The notes under the pieces are model-generated. The model saw only the letters and a program-made list of their open reading frames with translations. It had not been told where the DNA came from and did not search any database. Both the position numbers and the translations under genes were made by a program. A DNA stretch of 64,000 nucleotides from Metabacillus kandeliae. GTDB taxonomy: Bacteria > Bacillota > Bacilli > Bacillales > Bacillaceae. The DNA lies in contig NZ_JAJOZE010000001.1 of the NCBI RefSeq assembly GCF_021166585.1, positions 824,062 to 888,061 of the forward strand. The letters run 5' to 3'. Below, in pieces: positions 34,613 to 44,010 of the stretch. Numbering within the stretch: position 1 is the first letter of the stretch; every line of letters starts with the position of its first letter.

Positions 34613-34792
34613 ATGGAACAGAGAAAACAACTTTTGGACGAAATTGGCACATTGCTTGATACGTATTGCGTGGATTGTCTTTTAAAGCAGCACTTTCGCA
34701 AGGAATTCGGCAAAGCTTACGCCCATCAGTTTTGCATTGCACAGTGTACAGTAGGCCAGAAATTAAAAAAGATGGGAAACAAATTATCATAA
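34613..34792 (+). CDS. ypeQ: Small zinc-finger protein YpeQ
   Basis: 59 residues, read by eye: MEQRKQLLDEIGTLLDTYC, then CVDCLLKQHFRKEFG and HQFCIAQCTVGQKLK. The C-x2-C ... H ... C-x3-C arrangement is that of a small zinc-finger family to which B. subtilis YpeQ belongs. It follows ypeP by 11 bases, as in B. subtilis, and is terminated right after. The ribosome binding site is weak (GGATAGAAG at some distance), suggesting translation coupled to ypeP. Confidence 0.78.
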   Translation: MEQRKQLLDEIGTLLDTYCVDCLLKQHFRKEFGKAYAHQFCIAQCTVGQKLKKMGNKLS

Positions 34793-34799
34793 AAGAAGA

Positions 34800-34829
34800 A
34801 AAAAATCCGCTAAAGCCAGCGGATTTTTT
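34800..34829. terminator. Bidirectional terminator between ypeQ and the DUF2564 gene
   Basis: AAAATCCGCT / AGCGGATTTT stem with a 6-base loop; T run on both strands. Confidence 0.88.
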
Positions 34830-34844
34830 TATTTGCCTTTTTTC

Positions 34845-35126
34845 TTAAACTGGGTCGGAATTTTGGGATGCTTCTGTGATCTGATGCTCGCATTGCTGAA
34901 GAAGTTCTTTTTGGCGGGATAAAAAGGCTTCATCGGCACCGCTGATGATATCATTCCCGTCAAATTGCTGCCAGGCAGCCTGTATAGCCTTTTGGGCATT
35001 ATTCAATGCGTCTTTATCAAGGCTCATGGTTGCGGAACCTGTCATCTTTTGTGCTGCTTGAACAGACATTTCAATCTGTTTTAAATCGTTGTATCCAGTA
35101 TGAAGTTCAGAATGCTCATTGGTCAT
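34845..35126 (-). CDS. Small DUF2564-type protein
   Basis: A 93-residue helical, acidic protein (MTNEHSELHTGYNDLKQIEM, then VQAAQKMTGSATMSLDKDAL ... AWQQFDGNDIISGADEAFLSRQ). The family is confined to Bacillaceae and has no known function. AAGGAGGTGTGTATCATA leads to the ATG at 35126; a GTG four codons earlier touches the ribosome binding site. It ends at the terminator shared with ypeQ. Confidence 0.72.
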   Translation of the reverse strand: MTNEHSELHTGYNDLKQIEMSVQAAQKMTGSATMSLDKDALNNAQKAIQAAWQQFDGNDIISGADEAFLSRQKELLQQCEHQITEASQNSDPV

Positions 35127-35329
35127 TATGATACACACCTCCTTGTTATAGAGTTGGAAAATAAAAAGAAATTATGCATCTGCAAATTAGAAGATGAAAA
35201 AAACGGAAAATAATGTTATTTTTGTATTAGGGTATTTTGGGTATAAAGATTTACATAATGTAAAAACAAGGAGATTATTGAAACCTTATGTCCTGTTTTC
35301 TGGGACCAAACGGGAAGGAGAGGGAAGAT

Positions 35330-35515
35330 TTGAAAAACAAACATTTAGAAGAAAGCATTCGTTCCGCTTTTACTGAAATTTATAATGACCTGGATAAACT
35401 TGTATACATAGCGAACAACGCGAATGTATTTAATCATCTCGAAGTGAGGAGAATTGAGAATAAAATCAAGCAGAATATTAAGGCGTTGGAATATTTGATG
35501 GTAACGGGAAAATAG
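35330..35515 (+). CDS. Small helical protein, 61 residues, unknown
   Basis: A soluble, mostly helical protein starting at TTG (MKNKHLEESIRSAFTEIYN, then DLDKLVYIANNANVFNHLEV ... ALEYLMVTGK). The ribosome binding site AAGGAGAGGGAAGAT lies just before the TTG, and a strong terminator follows, so the gene is credible although no family is recognised. It is divergent from the DUF2564 gene and convergent with cspD. Confidence 0.65.
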   Translation: MKNKHLEESIRSAFTEIYNDLDKLVYIANNANVFNHLEVRRIENKIKQNIKALEYLMVTGK

Positions 35516-35522
35516 CAGCAAG

Positions 35523-35555
35523 AAAAAGGGGCTGAAAGTATTCAGCCCCTTTTTT
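35523..35555. terminator. Bidirectional terminator between the small gene and cspD
   Basis: AAAAGGGGCTGA / TCAGCCCCTTTT stem with a six-base loop; A/T runs on both sides. Confidence 0.92.
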
Positions 35556-35580
35556 ATAGGTGAAATATAAATGTCAATAA

Positions 35581-35781
35581 TTATATTTTCACAACGTTTG
35601 AAGCTTGCGGTCCGCGGTTTCCTTCAACAATTTCAAAGGAGACTTCCTGACCTTCTTCAAGGCTCTTAAAGCCTTCACCTTCAATAGCAGTGAAATGAAC
35701 GAATACATCTTCGCCGCCTTCAACTTCAATGAAGCCAAAGCCTTTTTCATTGTTAAACCATTTTACTTTACCGTTTTGCAT
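35581..35781 (-). CDS. cspD: Cold shock protein (CspD type)
   Basis: A 66-residue OB-fold RNA chaperone: [20 protein letters not shown] (RNP1), [10 protein letters not shown] (RNP2), and [20 protein letters not shown] at the end. It melts structures in mRNA, especially in the cold. AGGAGGATTATGTACT precedes the ATG. A long AT-rich untranslated leader follows upstream (to about 35,900), as is usual for cold-shock mRNAs. I have not identified a cold-box element in it. Confidence 0.96.
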   Translation of the reverse strand: MQNGKVKWFNNEKGFGFIEVEGGEDVFVHFTAIEGEGFKSLEEGQEVSFEIVEGNRGPQASNVVKI

Positions 35782-36015
35782 AGTACATAATCCTCCTGTT
35801 TCATGTAGCACAAGCGGTGCTATAAAAAGTTTTAATCATTTATTGACTAAATGATGCTTTAAATATACAACAAAAAAATATTGCGAGTCAAGGTGATGAA
35901 ATAACGAAAAAACAGAAAAATTTATCCGTTGCTGCTGTGGGTTGTAAGGCCTTACATTATCTGATATGGTGAAAAAAAGGCACATTATTTTAATGGCAAA
36001 AGGCAGGGGACGCTA

Positions 36016-36696
36016 ATGGAAAAAGAGAAGGAATGGACAAAATTGGCCGCCTCTTTATGGAATGAGCGGGCATCCTATTGGCACAGCAGCAGCCAAAATA
36101 TGTGGGAAGAAGGGAGCAGGAAAAAAGCCGTTGCTTTTTTTGAGAAGTTTGTCCCAAAACAAGGAGAAGTGCTGGATATTGGCTGCGGTGACGGATATGG
36201 ATCCTGGAAGCTGTACAAGGCAGGATACAAAGTGAAAGGAATTGACCTGTCAGAAGAAATGATTTCGCTCGCTAAAAAGCATGAAGTTCCGGAAAGGCTG
36301 ACTTTTATGGAAGGAGATATGCTGCATCTGCCGTTTGAAGAGGAAAGGGCAGAGGGGATCATGGCGATAAATTGCATTGAATGGGTGCCTGATCCTCTGA
36401 AAGCTGTAAAGGGGATGCACAGAGTTTTAAAAAAAGAGGGGTATTTATGTGCGGCTGTGCTCGGGCCTTCAGCTGAGCCGCGAAAAGCAAGCTACGGCAG
36501 GCTCTATCACAAGCCGGCGGTTTGCAATACGATGATGCCTTGGGAGTTTAAACAGCTTGCAGAAGAAAATGGATTTAAGCTGAAAGCATATGAGCCAGTT
36601 TACAAAAGAGGGGTAAACAGCGAAATGGCTGATGCGCTTCCGGAAGTGCTTCGCCAGTCACTTTCTTTTTTATGTCTCTTTATGCTCCAAAAATGA
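36016..36696 (+). CDS. SAM-dependent class I methyltransferase
   Basis: A 226-residue Rossmann methyltransferase. Motif I is VLDIGCGDGYGSWKLY, motif II is GIDLSEEMISLAKKH, and the post-I acidic region is MEGDMLHLPFEEE, the layout of ubiE-like enzymes (Methyltransf_11). The acceptor is unknown. GCAGGGGACGCTA precedes the ATG. It stands alone, divergent from cspD and convergent with the metal-dependent hydrolase gene. Confidence 0.88.
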   Translation: MEKEKEWTKLAASLWNERASYWHSSSQNMWEEGSRKKAVAFFEKFVPKQGEVLDIGCGDGYGSWKLYKAGYKVKGIDLSEEMISLAKKHEVPERLTFMEGDMLHLPFEEERAEGIMAINCIEWVPDPLKAVKGMHRVLKKEGYLCAAVLGPSAEPRKASYGRLYHKPAVCNTMMPWEFKQLAEENGFKLKAYEPVYKRGVNSEMADALPEVLRQSLSFLCLFMLQK

Positions 36697-36732
36697 AGCA
36701 AGGCCGAGACGGGCCTGTAATTTCCGCCATCC

Positions 36733-36763
36733 AAAGAAAAGGCCAAACGGCATAACCGTTTGG
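36733..36763 (-). terminator. Terminator of the YfhP-like gene
   Basis: CCAAACGG / CCGTTTGG stem with a CATAA loop; on the minus strand it is followed by CCTTTTCTTT. Confidence 0.8.
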
Positions 36764-36769
36764 CACAGC

Positions 36770-37783
36770 TTAGGCTGTAAAATGATTGCTTTCTGTCAGA
36801 GGATGGTGAAACTCCATCCTCTCTTCTGCATCTTTCTCCTGATAAATCCATCCGGTGCAGGAAGAAAGAATACGATGATCTTTGCTGATGATGACAATTG
36901 CCATAAAAGGAAAATGCGATTGGCCCGTCCGAAAACGGTAATCGATAAACTTCACTTCATAGGCATGACCAATGTCTTTTACAGAAGGATAAACGAAATC
37001 GGTGCTTTTCAGAAAATGAATCGCATTTTTGGCGGTCCGTGCAAGCAGAATCAATTTTTCATCAAAGGCTTCTTTTTTAAAAGAATGGACCCAATTGACT
37101 TTTCCGTTGTATACATCACCTGAATAAATGCTGTCATCTGTCACAGCAGTTACCTTCCATCTGCTCCACTTCATTGTCGGAGCCATCATCACATTGGCCT
37201 GTCCGAAAGGAAAATCCTCTTGAATCTGTCTGGATAGCTTTCGGGAGGCATGCAGTCTTTCAGCCATATAGCCGCCAATGATAACATAAATGACAGTGAA
37301 AATAAGTGCTGGATGGCCGAAAAGCGCCCATAAAAGGAAGCCGGCTAAATGCAGAAACATCATGAAAGGATCAAATAATGGAATCGCATTGAGAGCAAGC
37401 CACTTTTTTGTAAAGGGGCGGCCTCCCTGAGTGCCGAACATATTAAATATATCAATAAAAACATGAAAAGCTGCCGCGAAAAGAGTCCAGCCGAACAAAT
37501 GAAAAAAAGCGAGCGGCGAATGAAACAGCTGTATGATCCCTGAAAGAAGGATGGCCCAGATAAAAAGGGCAGGAATGGAATGGGATATGCCTCTGTGATG
37601 CTCAATGTACATCGCTTTTCCCTTTACAAGCTTGACCGCATAATCAAAATCTGGTGCATTAGAACCAAGGATTGTGCCTGCCATAACAGCATTTGCTAAT
37701 ACAGGATCTGCTGCGACTGCTGGATCAAGGTACGCAAGCCCTGCAAAACCTATTCCGAATGCAATATGAGTGCTAGTATCCAT
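36770..37783 (-). CDS. Membrane-bound metal-dependent hydrolase (YdjM/YfhP type)
   Basis: A 337-residue membrane protein. It starts MDTSTHIAFGIGFAGLAYLD, then GSNAPDFDYAVKLVKG and YIEHHRGISHSIPALFI. His/Asp residues in these motifs mark the YdjM (DUF457) hydrolase family. Four or so helices and a soluble C-terminal half (about 200-337) follow. It strongly resembles B. subtilis YfhP as remembered, although in B. subtilis yfhP lies elsewhere. Function unproven. TTTGGGGGATTATTC precedes the ATG. A gap of 67 bases separates it from ugtP upstream; both are on the minus strand. Confidence 0.85.
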   Translation of the reverse strand: MDTSTHIAFGIGFAGLAYLDPAVAADPVLANAVMAGTILGSNAPDFDYAVKLVKGKAMYIEHHRGISHSIPALFIWAILLSGIIQLFHSPLAFFHLFGWTLFAAAFHVFIDIFNMFGTQGGRPFTKKWLALNAIPLFDPFMMFLHLAGFLLWALFGHPALIFTVIYVIIGGYMAERLHASRKLSRQIQEDFPFGQANVMMAPTMKWSRWKVTAVTDDSIYSGDVYNGKVNWVHSFKKEAFDEKLILLARTAKNAIHFLKSTDFVYPSVKDIGHAYEVKFIDYRFRTGQSHFPFMAIVIISKDHRILSSCTGWIYQEKDAEERMEFHHPLTESNHFTA

Positions 37784-37850
37784 GAATAATCCCCCAAAAG
37801 TTGATGTTTCCCTTCATCCGAGGACCGCTCTTTTTATCTGTCTTTTTCTA

Positions 37851-39008
37851 TTAATAGTAGTTAACAGAACCCTTGATTCTTTTCGTGCTTTGCATGGTTT
37901 CTGCTTCTTTTAGCAAATCATCCAAAATTACTTCAGAAGAGTTTGATAAATGAAGCTTGTGAATTTTATCTTTCATGGAGTTAAGCTTGGCATCGTCTTT
38001 GAAAACCTCTTCTACAGCATCGTAAATATCTTCATGCTTATACACCACAACAGCAGAGCCTGTGTCTTCAAAGAAAATGGCATTTTCTTTTTCCTGGCCT
38101 GGAACCGGCTTATACAAGATAACAGGAACGCCCAGTGCAGCCGCTTCGCTTAATGTAATGCCTCCTGGCTTCGTGATCATGCAAGAAGTAATATGGAACA
38201 GCTCATCGACATTCTCTACATAGCCGAGTGCTTTCATCCGGTCAGGATAGGCCTGTGCCAGAGGGCTGAGAGTATCTTTCAGCGTCTGGTTTTTCCCGCA
38301 TACAACAATAATCTGAAGGTCTTCTTTTGCCAGAAAGTACTGGCATAATTCTTTAACATTTTTTAAAACGCCGTGAGCCCCTGCCATAATTAAGAGAGTT
38401 TTTTTATCACGGGAAAGACCGTATTTTTTGTGAAGATCTTCTTCTTTGGCCTCTTGTTCAAATTGAGGTCTGATTGGAATTCCAGTTACCTTTATTAGTG
38501 AAGGATGAATGCCAAGCTGGATAATCTTTTCCTTAACATGATTGGTTGCAACATAATACTTATCAATGTTTTCATGAACCCAGATCTTATGAAGGCAAAA
38601 ATCCGTTAACACATTAAATGTAGGGATCACATTGCCGGTTTTTCTTCTGTATTCAGGAACAACAATCATGGGAAACGTGTTTATCAAAATATCCGGCTGT
38701 TCGGCTAGAATGATTTCATGCAGCTTTTTATGGCCGATTTTATAATAGAGATTCATCATTCTTTTGTTGTACATCTTGTCGACTCCATAATAAAACAAGC
38801 GGTAAAACTGCTTGCCGATGGAGAAACTCTTTAAATAGAGATATTGGGTAATTTCCGAAAATACCGGATGGGATTCTGAATATAAATCGCAGATTACCAC
38901 ATTATCGATTCCTTGCTTTTTGCATTGTTCATACATGGTATTGGCGACCTGCACATGCCCATTGCCATACCTGGCTGTCAATATTAATATCTTCGGATTG
39001 GAACTCAA
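37851..39008 (-). CDS. ugtP: Processive diacylglycerol beta-glucosyltransferase UgtP
   Basis: A 385-residue GT28 glycosyltransferase that adds glucose from UDP-glucose to diacylglycerol, giving the glycolipid anchor of lipoteichoic acid. In B. subtilis it also delays division in rich medium by acting on FtsZ. Key parts: ILILTARYGNGHVQVA at the N-terminus, TYN-type acceptor region FNVLTDFCLHKIWVHENIDK, and the donor site MITKPGGITLSEAAALGVPV and PVPGQEKENAIFFED. TTG at 39008 follows GAGGTGAAAAC; a GTG at 39017 lies within that ribosome binding site. Confidence 0.95.
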   Translation of the reverse strand: MSSNPKILILTARYGNGHVQVANTMYEQCKKQGIDNVVICDLYSESHPVFSEITQYLYLKSFSIGKQFYRLFYYGVDKMYNKRMMNLYYKIGHKKLHEIILAEQPDILINTFPMIVVPEYRRKTGNVIPTFNVLTDFCLHKIWVHENIDKYYVATNHVKEKIIQLGIHPSLIKVTGIPIRPQFEQEAKEEDLHKKYGLSRDKKTLLIMAGAHGVLKNVKELCQYFLAKEDLQIIVVCGKNQTLKDTLSPLAQAYPDRMKALGYVENVDELFHITSCMITKPGGITLSEAAALGVPVILYKPVPGQEKENAIFFEDTGSAVVVYKHEDIYDAVEEVFKDDAKLNSMKDKIHKLHLSNSSEVILDDLLKEAETMQSTKRIKGSVNYY

Positions 39009-39224
39009 AGTTTTCACCTCAATTTAATCAGGAGCTAAGAACATACCATCAAGTAGAAGAAACCGTGCTGTCCAATATATTCTTTAAACGGTTGCTCATG
39101 ATTTTATTAGAAAACGGAAAAGCCGATTATAGACTTTCATAATTGGCAATTCATAAAACATTTTATCAAATATGACATGCGGATGTAAGATGTTTTTCGC
39201 GCGTCAGCCGTTTAGACGCTGATA

Positions 39225-40133
39225 TTATTTCCACATATAAGGAGTTTCCTGATACACACAGTAGTTAAGCCAGTTGGAAAAAAGCAGGTTTGCATGCGAT
39301 TTCCAGTATGCTGCAGGCTTGATTTCCTTATCATCTGTTATTATATAGTTTGCCGGAAGCTGAATATTTAAGCCTCTTTCCTTGTCCCTGCGATATTCTT
39401 CCAGAAGTGTTGTTTCCGTATATTCAGGATGTCCTGTCAGGAAAATCTGCTTGCCGTCTCTTGAAGCAGCGAGACAAACACCTGCCTCTTCTGATTCTGC
39501 GAGAAGCTTCAGTTCTGGATGCTTGGACAGCTCTTCTTTCTTTATATCTGTATGCCTAGAATGCGGGACATAGAATTCTTCATCAAACCCTCTGACAAGC
39601 TTTTCATGAGGATTGACTAATTTGTGCTTAAAGAGACCGAAGCATTTTTCGGGAAGCGGATGTTTTTGGACTCCGTAATGATAATAAAGCGCTGCTTGGG
39701 CACCCCAGCATATATGAAGGGTCGATGTCACATTTTCTTTTGACCACTCAAGTATAGACGTAAGTTCATCCCAATAGGTTACGTCTTCAAAAGGAAGCTG
39801 TTCCACAGGCGCTCCCGTAATAATCATACCGTCAAACTTCCGGTTCTTCACATCGTCGAAATTTTGGTAGAATTCATTCAAGTGCTGCGGTTCAGTATTT
39901 TTAGAAACGTGTGATTCTGTTTTTAAGAGAGCAATATTCACCTGCAGGGGCGTATTTCCAAGCAGGCGCAGCAGCTGGGTTTCGGTTTTTTCTTTCAGAG
40001 GCATCAGGTTGAAAATCAGAATATCAAGCGGCCTGATGTCCTGGCTGACCGCCCTTGATTCCTCCATCACGAAAATGTTTTCCTCTTCAAGTATCGCTTT
40101 TGCAGGCAGGCTGGCAGGTATGTTGATTGGCAC
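39225..40133 (-). CDS. metA: Homoserine O-acetyltransferase MetA(A)
   Basis: A 302-residue enzyme of the MetA family, the first step of methionine synthesis (most bacterial MetA proteins with this sequence use acetyl-CoA in Bacillus). Catalytic Cys in [16 protein letters not shown], His in [13 protein letters not shown], Glu nearby; [22 protein letters not shown] and [11 protein letters not shown] are conserved. The open frame continues 16 codons upstream, but CGGAGTGATTGCG precedes GTG 40133, and the protein then starts [15 protein letters not shown] like B. subtilis MetA. No SAM riboswitch was seen upstream. Confidence 0.95.
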   Translation of the reverse strand: MPINIPASLPAKAILEEENIFVMEESRAVSQDIRPLDILIFNLMPLKEKTETQLLRLLGNTPLQVNIALLKTESHVSKNTEPQHLNEFYQNFDDVKNRKFDGMIITGAPVEQLPFEDVTYWDELTSILEWSKENVTSTLHICWGAQAALYYHYGVQKHPLPEKCFGLFKHKLVNPHEKLVRGFDEEFYVPHSRHTDIKKEELSKHPELKLLAESEEAGVCLAASRDGKQIFLTGHPEYTETTLLEEYRRDKERGLNIQLPANYIITDDKEIKPAAYWKSHANLLFSNWLNYCVYQETPYMWK

Positions 40134-40403
40134 CGCAATCACTCCGTTTCTTAAAAAGCTTTTATCCGTTTTTCTTTTCAAATCTATATCGGGTTTGTTT
40201 TTATTTAATCCTTAAAGGGGAAAGAGCCGAAACTGAATTCCCTGCAGGTACAGTCAGTTTTTGCATAAACCGTTTTTATGAAAGTGAAAATACTAGGATA
40301 AAAATCAGTCTATCCTATATGATGAATAAACGGCCTTTGCTGCTGTTTATCATCCCTTTTAGCATTAAACAAAATATACATACATAAAAGGAGCTGAATT
40401 TTT

Positions 40404-42083
40404 ATGTTCCAGCCATTATCCGATTTGGAAATTGCCATGCAGGCTGAACTGAAACCAATACAGGAAATAGCCGGCGGAATGGACATCCTTCCAGATGAGC
40501 TCGAATTGTACGGCAAATATAAAGCAAAACTTTCTTTAAGCTTGCTCAGCCGCCTGCAAAGTAAAAATGAGGGCAGGCTGCTTCTTGTAACATCGATTAA
40601 TCCTACACCTGCCGGGGAAGGGAAGTCAACTGTCACAGTAGGACTCGGGCAGGCTCTTAATAAAATAGGGAAAAAGGCAGTCATTGCCATGAGAGAGCCA
40701 TCCCTTGGACCTGTAATGGGCCTTAAAGGGGGAGCAGCAGGAGGAGGCTACTCCCAAGTTCTTCCGATGGAAGAGATTAATTTACATTTTACAGGCGATT
40801 TACATGCCATTACAACCGCAAATAATGCTCTTTCTGCCTTTATCGACAATCATATTCATCAGGGAAACGGTCTGAAGATCGATGTGCGGAGAATTGTATG
40901 GAAACGCGTAGCTGATTTAAATGACAGGGCACTCCGCGAAGTGATCGTCGGCCTTGGCGGACCTGCCAATGGCATTCCAAGAGAAGATGGTTTTGATATT
41001 ACCGTCGCTTCTGAAATCATGGCAGTCCTGTGTCTTTCAGACAGCCTTCATGACTTAAAAGAAAGACTTGGGAAAATGATAGCAGCCTACGATCACAATA
41101 AAAAACCTGTAACAGTCAAAGATCTCGGCTATGAGGGGGCGCTTGCCCTTCTGCTGAAGGATGCGCTAAAACCGAATCTTGTACAGACAGCCGAACAGAC
41201 GCCGGCTATTATCCATGGCGGTCCTTTTGCAAATATCGCACACGGCTGCAACAGCCTGCTGGCGACGAAGATGGCGATGAAGCTTGGAGAATATGCAGTG
41301 ACGGAAGCGGGCTTCGGTGCAGATTTAGGTGCGGAGAAATTTCTTCACATCAAATCACGGGCAGGCGGTATTAAGCCTGCAGCAGTAGTGATTGTGGCAA
41401 CTGTAAGAGCGCTTAAAATGCATGGAGGAGTTCAGAAAGATCAGCTGAAGGATGAAAATGTGAATGCATTGCTGAAAGGGGCAGAAAATTTAGCGAAGCA
41501 CATTGAAACGATCAAGGCATTCGGCCTGCCGTATGTTGTGGCAGTAAACCGTTTCACATCTGATTCCCAAAAAGAGCTTGATGCCATCCTTTCGTGGTGC
41601 CGGAGCCGCAAGCATCCAGCCGCTTTAACTGAAGTTTGGGAAAAAGGGGGCAATGGAGGGATCGAGCTCGCGAAAGCTGTTATAGCAGAGGCAGAAGCTT
41701 CCAATAAATCTTTTACCCCTTTGTATGACAATAATGAACCTTTGAAAAGCAAGATCGGCAAGATTGCCCAAATCGTTTATGGAGCATCAGAAGCGGTTTT
41801 TTCTTCAAAAGCAATAAAGCAAATGAAAGAAATTGAAGCGAACGGTTGGACCGGCCTTCCTGTCTGCATGGCCAAAACCCAGTATTCTCTATCAGACGAT
41901 CCCCTGAAGCTCGGCCGGCCTGAGGGTTTTTCAATCGGGATCAGAGAGCTGAAGCCATCTGCAGGGGCAGGTTTTATTGTAGCGCTGACAGGGGAAATTC
42001 TAACGATGCCGGGACTGCCAAAAGAACCTTCTGCCCTGAAAATGAATGTAAGCAAAGAAGGCAAAGCGGAGGGGCTTTTTTAA
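40404..42083 (+). CDS. fhs: Formate-tetrahydrofolate ligase
   Basis: 559 residues. It makes 10-formyl-THF from formate, THF and ATP, feeding purine and formyl-Met synthesis. Signatures: [19 protein letters not shown] (P-loop) and [24 protein letters not shown], followed by NLVQT and [15 protein letters not shown]. To my knowledge B. subtilis 168 lacks fhs, so this is accessory relative to that genome, although widespread in Bacillaceae. AAAAGGAGCTGAATTTTT precedes the ATG. The next gene begins 2 bases after its stop. Confidence 0.96.
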   Translation: MFQPLSDLEIAMQAELKPIQEIAGGMDILPDELELYGKYKAKLSLSLLSRLQSKNEGRLLLVTSINPTPAGEGKSTVTVGLGQALNKIGKKAVIAMREPSLGPVMGLKGGAAGGGYSQVLPMEEINLHFTGDLHAITTANNALSAFIDNHIHQGNGLKIDVRRIVWKRVADLNDRALREVIVGLGGPANGIPREDGFDITVASEIMAVLCLSDSLHDLKERLGKMIAAYDHNKKPVTVKDLGYEGALALLLKDALKPNLVQTAEQTPAIIHGGPFANIAHGCNSLLATKMAMKLGEYAVTEAGFGADLGAEKFLHIKSRAGGIKPAAVVIVATVRALKMHGGVQKDQLKDENVNALLKGAENLAKHIETIKAFGLPYVVAVNRFTSDSQKELDAILSWCRSRKHPAALTEVWEKGGNGGIELAKAVIAEAEASNKSFTPLYDNNEPLKSKIGKIAQIVYGASEAVFSSKAIKQMKEIEANGWTGLPVCMAKTQYSLSDDPLKLGRPEGFSIGIRELKPSAGAGFIVALTGEILTMPGLPKEPSALKMNVSKEGKAEGLF

Positions 42084-42085
42084 TC

Positions 42086-42586
42086 ATGTTTGATCCAACT
42101 ATTTTTGATAACCTGAAAGTGCTTCTTGAAGGAGCAGTGTATGATTTAGATTTAAACGGCGACTTGGTGGTTCAGGAACGAAAAGATCTTGTAAACCTTG
42201 CAGATATGTCGAGACAGTACAGGATCAAATTTTCAGGGAATAAAGGGAAAAGTGAACAAGCTGTCGAATTTGAATTATCAATGGCGAATGAAGCCATGCA
42301 GAAAGAATGGAACGGTCTGGCCGTTCACACTGGATGCCGAATATTTTTACTCTTTACTTATCAGGAGGCTCTTTCAGAAGAAGGCATGCCTGAGGAACAG
42401 AGAATCAGAGAAATTTGGGGAGACGAGGTTTCCATTTCTCATCAGATTTCCATAGAGAAGACCCCAGCCGGAAAAATCCAAAAATCTCATTTAATAAAGC
42501 TGGATTTTGGCAGGCTTATTAATGAGGACAATGCAGAGGATTTAGAAAAAATGGTTAGGTTTGCATTAGTTACTCTTGAAAAATAA
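42086..42586 (+). CDS. Uncharacterised protein following fhs, 166 residues
   Basis: An acidic soluble protein (MFDPTIFDNLKVLLEGAVYD, then LNGDLVVQERKDLVNLADM ... YRIKFSGNKGKSEQAVEFEL ... LEKMVRFALVTLEK). It has beta-alpha character with no known motif, signal or membrane segment. It starts 2 bases after fhs with no ribosome binding site of its own except purines within the fhs end, so translation is probably coupled. No function can be given from sequence. Its link with fhs is by position only. Confidence 0.72.
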   Translation: MFDPTIFDNLKVLLEGAVYDLDLNGDLVVQERKDLVNLADMSRQYRIKFSGNKGKSEQAVEFELSMANEAMQKEWNGLAVHTGCRIFLLFTYQEALSEEGMPEEQRIREIWGDEVSISHQISIEKTPAGKIQKSHLIKLDFGRLINEDNAEDLEKMVRFALVTLEK

Positions 42587-42616
42587 ACCAGCTTGCAGAA
42601 GCAGAGGAGGCAGGAA

Positions 42617-43114
42617 ATGACAATCTATGATTTTGAAGCCAAAACAATTGACGGTACAGTTGAATCACTTTCAGAATACAAGGGAAAAGTGCTTTTAATC
42701 GTTAATACAGCAAGCAAATGCGGCTTTACACCTCAGTTCAAGCAGCTACAGGAGCTGTATGAAAAACATGCAGGCGAAGGTTTTGAGATATTGGGATTTC
42801 CATGCAACCAATTTATGAACCAGGATCCTGCAGCAGAGGATGAAATTTTGAGCTTTTGCCAGAAAAACTATGGAGTTTCCTTTAAAATGTTTTCCAAAGT
42901 TGACGTTAATGGAGAAAACGCCCATCCGCTATTTGTTTATTTAACAGAACAGCTTCCCGGGATGCTTGGCCTTAAAGGAATCAAATGGAACTTCACAAAG
43001 TTTCTGATCAGCAAGGACGGAGAACCTATTGAAAGGTTTTCGCCCAACACAAACCCGCTGGACATAGAAACACAGATTGAACAGCTGCTGCTGGAAAATC
43101 CGGCAATCCGCTAA
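42617..43114 (+). CDS. bsaA: Glutathione peroxidase-type thiol peroxidase
   Basis: A 165-residue thioredoxin-fold peroxidase. The active-site Cys (not selenocysteine) is in NTASKCGFTPQF, the Gln in GFPCNQFMNQDP, the Trp/Asn in GIKWNFTKFLI. In Bacillus, which lacks glutathione, such enzymes use thioredoxin to reduce peroxides. GAGGAGGCAGGAA precedes the ATG at 42617; the open frame upstream is not used. Weak terminator after. Confidence 0.94.
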   Translation: MTIYDFEAKTIDGTVESLSEYKGKVLLIVNTASKCGFTPQFKQLQELYEKHAGEGFEILGFPCNQFMNQDPAAEDEILSFCQKNYGVSFKMFSKVDVNGENAHPLFVYLTEQLPGMLGLKGIKWNFTKFLISKDGEPIERFSPNTNPLDIETQIEQLLLENPAIR

Positions 43115-43130
43115 AAAGTCAGCCGTTAAT

Positions 43131-43155
43131 TAAGAAGCCTTAGTGCTTCTTTTTC
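43131..43155 (+). terminator. Probable terminator after bsaA
   Basis: AGAAGC / GCTTCT stem with a short loop followed by TTTTC. Confidence 0.65.
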
Positions 43156-43245
43156 TTTTGGCTATACCAATGTTAACAGAGCCTTTTTAAAAAGTGAGTG
43201 TTTCAATATAAAGGAAAAGAAAAGATGAAAAGAGGAGCAGGCAGC

Positions 43246-43908
43246 ATGATGAAGGAAATCATTCTAACAGTTGAACGGCAAGTGAAAGAAAGACTCTGGC
43301 AGGAAGAGAGCGGACATGATTGGCATCATATTGACAGGGTGAGGAATCTAGCCATTCTTCTTGCAAAAGAAGAGGGAGCCGATAGAGAAATTGCGGAGCT
43401 TGCCGCTTTGCTGCATGATCTGCCCGATGAAAAAATGAGCCAGGACAGGTCCCTTTCCCTGTCAGAAATAGCTCTCTGGCTGAAAGAACTGAATGTAACA
43501 GAACAGGCAAATGACCATGTTTGCCGTATTCTCAGCACCATTTCCTTTAAAGGCACAGGAGCATCTGTCCCTCTGACACTGGAAGGAAGAATTGTGCAGG
43601 ATGCTGACAGGCTGGACGCCATTGGGGCTATTGGAACCGCGCGGGCTTTTTTGTATGCAGGGTCAAAAGGCCACTCTCTCCACGCTGAAGAAAGTGTGCC
43701 GCGGGAGAATATGACGAAGGAAGAATACAGGCTGCAGCCCTCAACTGCCATCAGCCATTTTTATGAAAAACTGCTCAAGCTGAAAAGCTTGATGAATACG
43801 GATGCCGCTAAAGTAATGGCTGAGGAGCGGCATGCTTTCATGCTCACATTTCTAGATCAGTTTTATAAAGAATGGAAGGAAGCAGGCAATATCACCCACA
43901 AGGAGTAA
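43246..43908 (+). CDS. ypgQ: HD-domain phosphohydrolase YpgQ
   Basis: A 220-residue HD hydrolase with the H...HD...D metal site: SGHDWHHIDRVRNLA, LAALLHDLPDEKMS and IVQDADRLDAIGAIG. B. subtilis YpgQ hydrolyses nucleoside triphosphates with Mn2+ or Co2+ in vitro; its physiological substrate is uncertain. The start at ATG 43246 follows AGAGGAGCAGGCAGC; upstream in-frame ATGs at 43225 and 43198 lack that spacing. Followed by ypgR after 102 bases. Confidence 0.92.
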   Translation: MMKEIILTVERQVKERLWQEESGHDWHHIDRVRNLAILLAKEEGADREIAELAALLHDLPDEKMSQDRSLSLSEIALWLKELNVTEQANDHVCRILSTISFKGTGASVPLTLEGRIVQDADRLDAIGAIGTARAFLYAGSKGHSLHAEESVPRENMTKEEYRLQPSTAISHFYEKLLKLKSLMNTDAAKVMAEERHAFMLTFLDQFYKEWKEAGNITHKE

Positions 43909-44010
43909 AAGGAGCATCATTCGTCCTGTGTGCCATCCTATGCTAAGATATAAGGAGATAGATGGAATGAAAGCAATGGACCAAAATATACTTTAATGCA
44001 GGTGATGAAA

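Noticed and set aside
39180-39224. GCGTC / GACGC hairpin after metA as its terminator.
   Set aside because: The stem is short and no T run follows on the minus strand.
40229-40262. AAACTGA / TCAGTTTTT hairpin in the metA-fhs gap, as an attenuator of fhs.
   Set aside because: The stem is only 7 bp around a 17-base loop, and no competing structure or promoter upstream was found.
40134-40403. SAM riboswitch or T-box upstream of metA or fhs.
   Set aside because: None of the conserved S-box or T-box core sequences is present in the gap.
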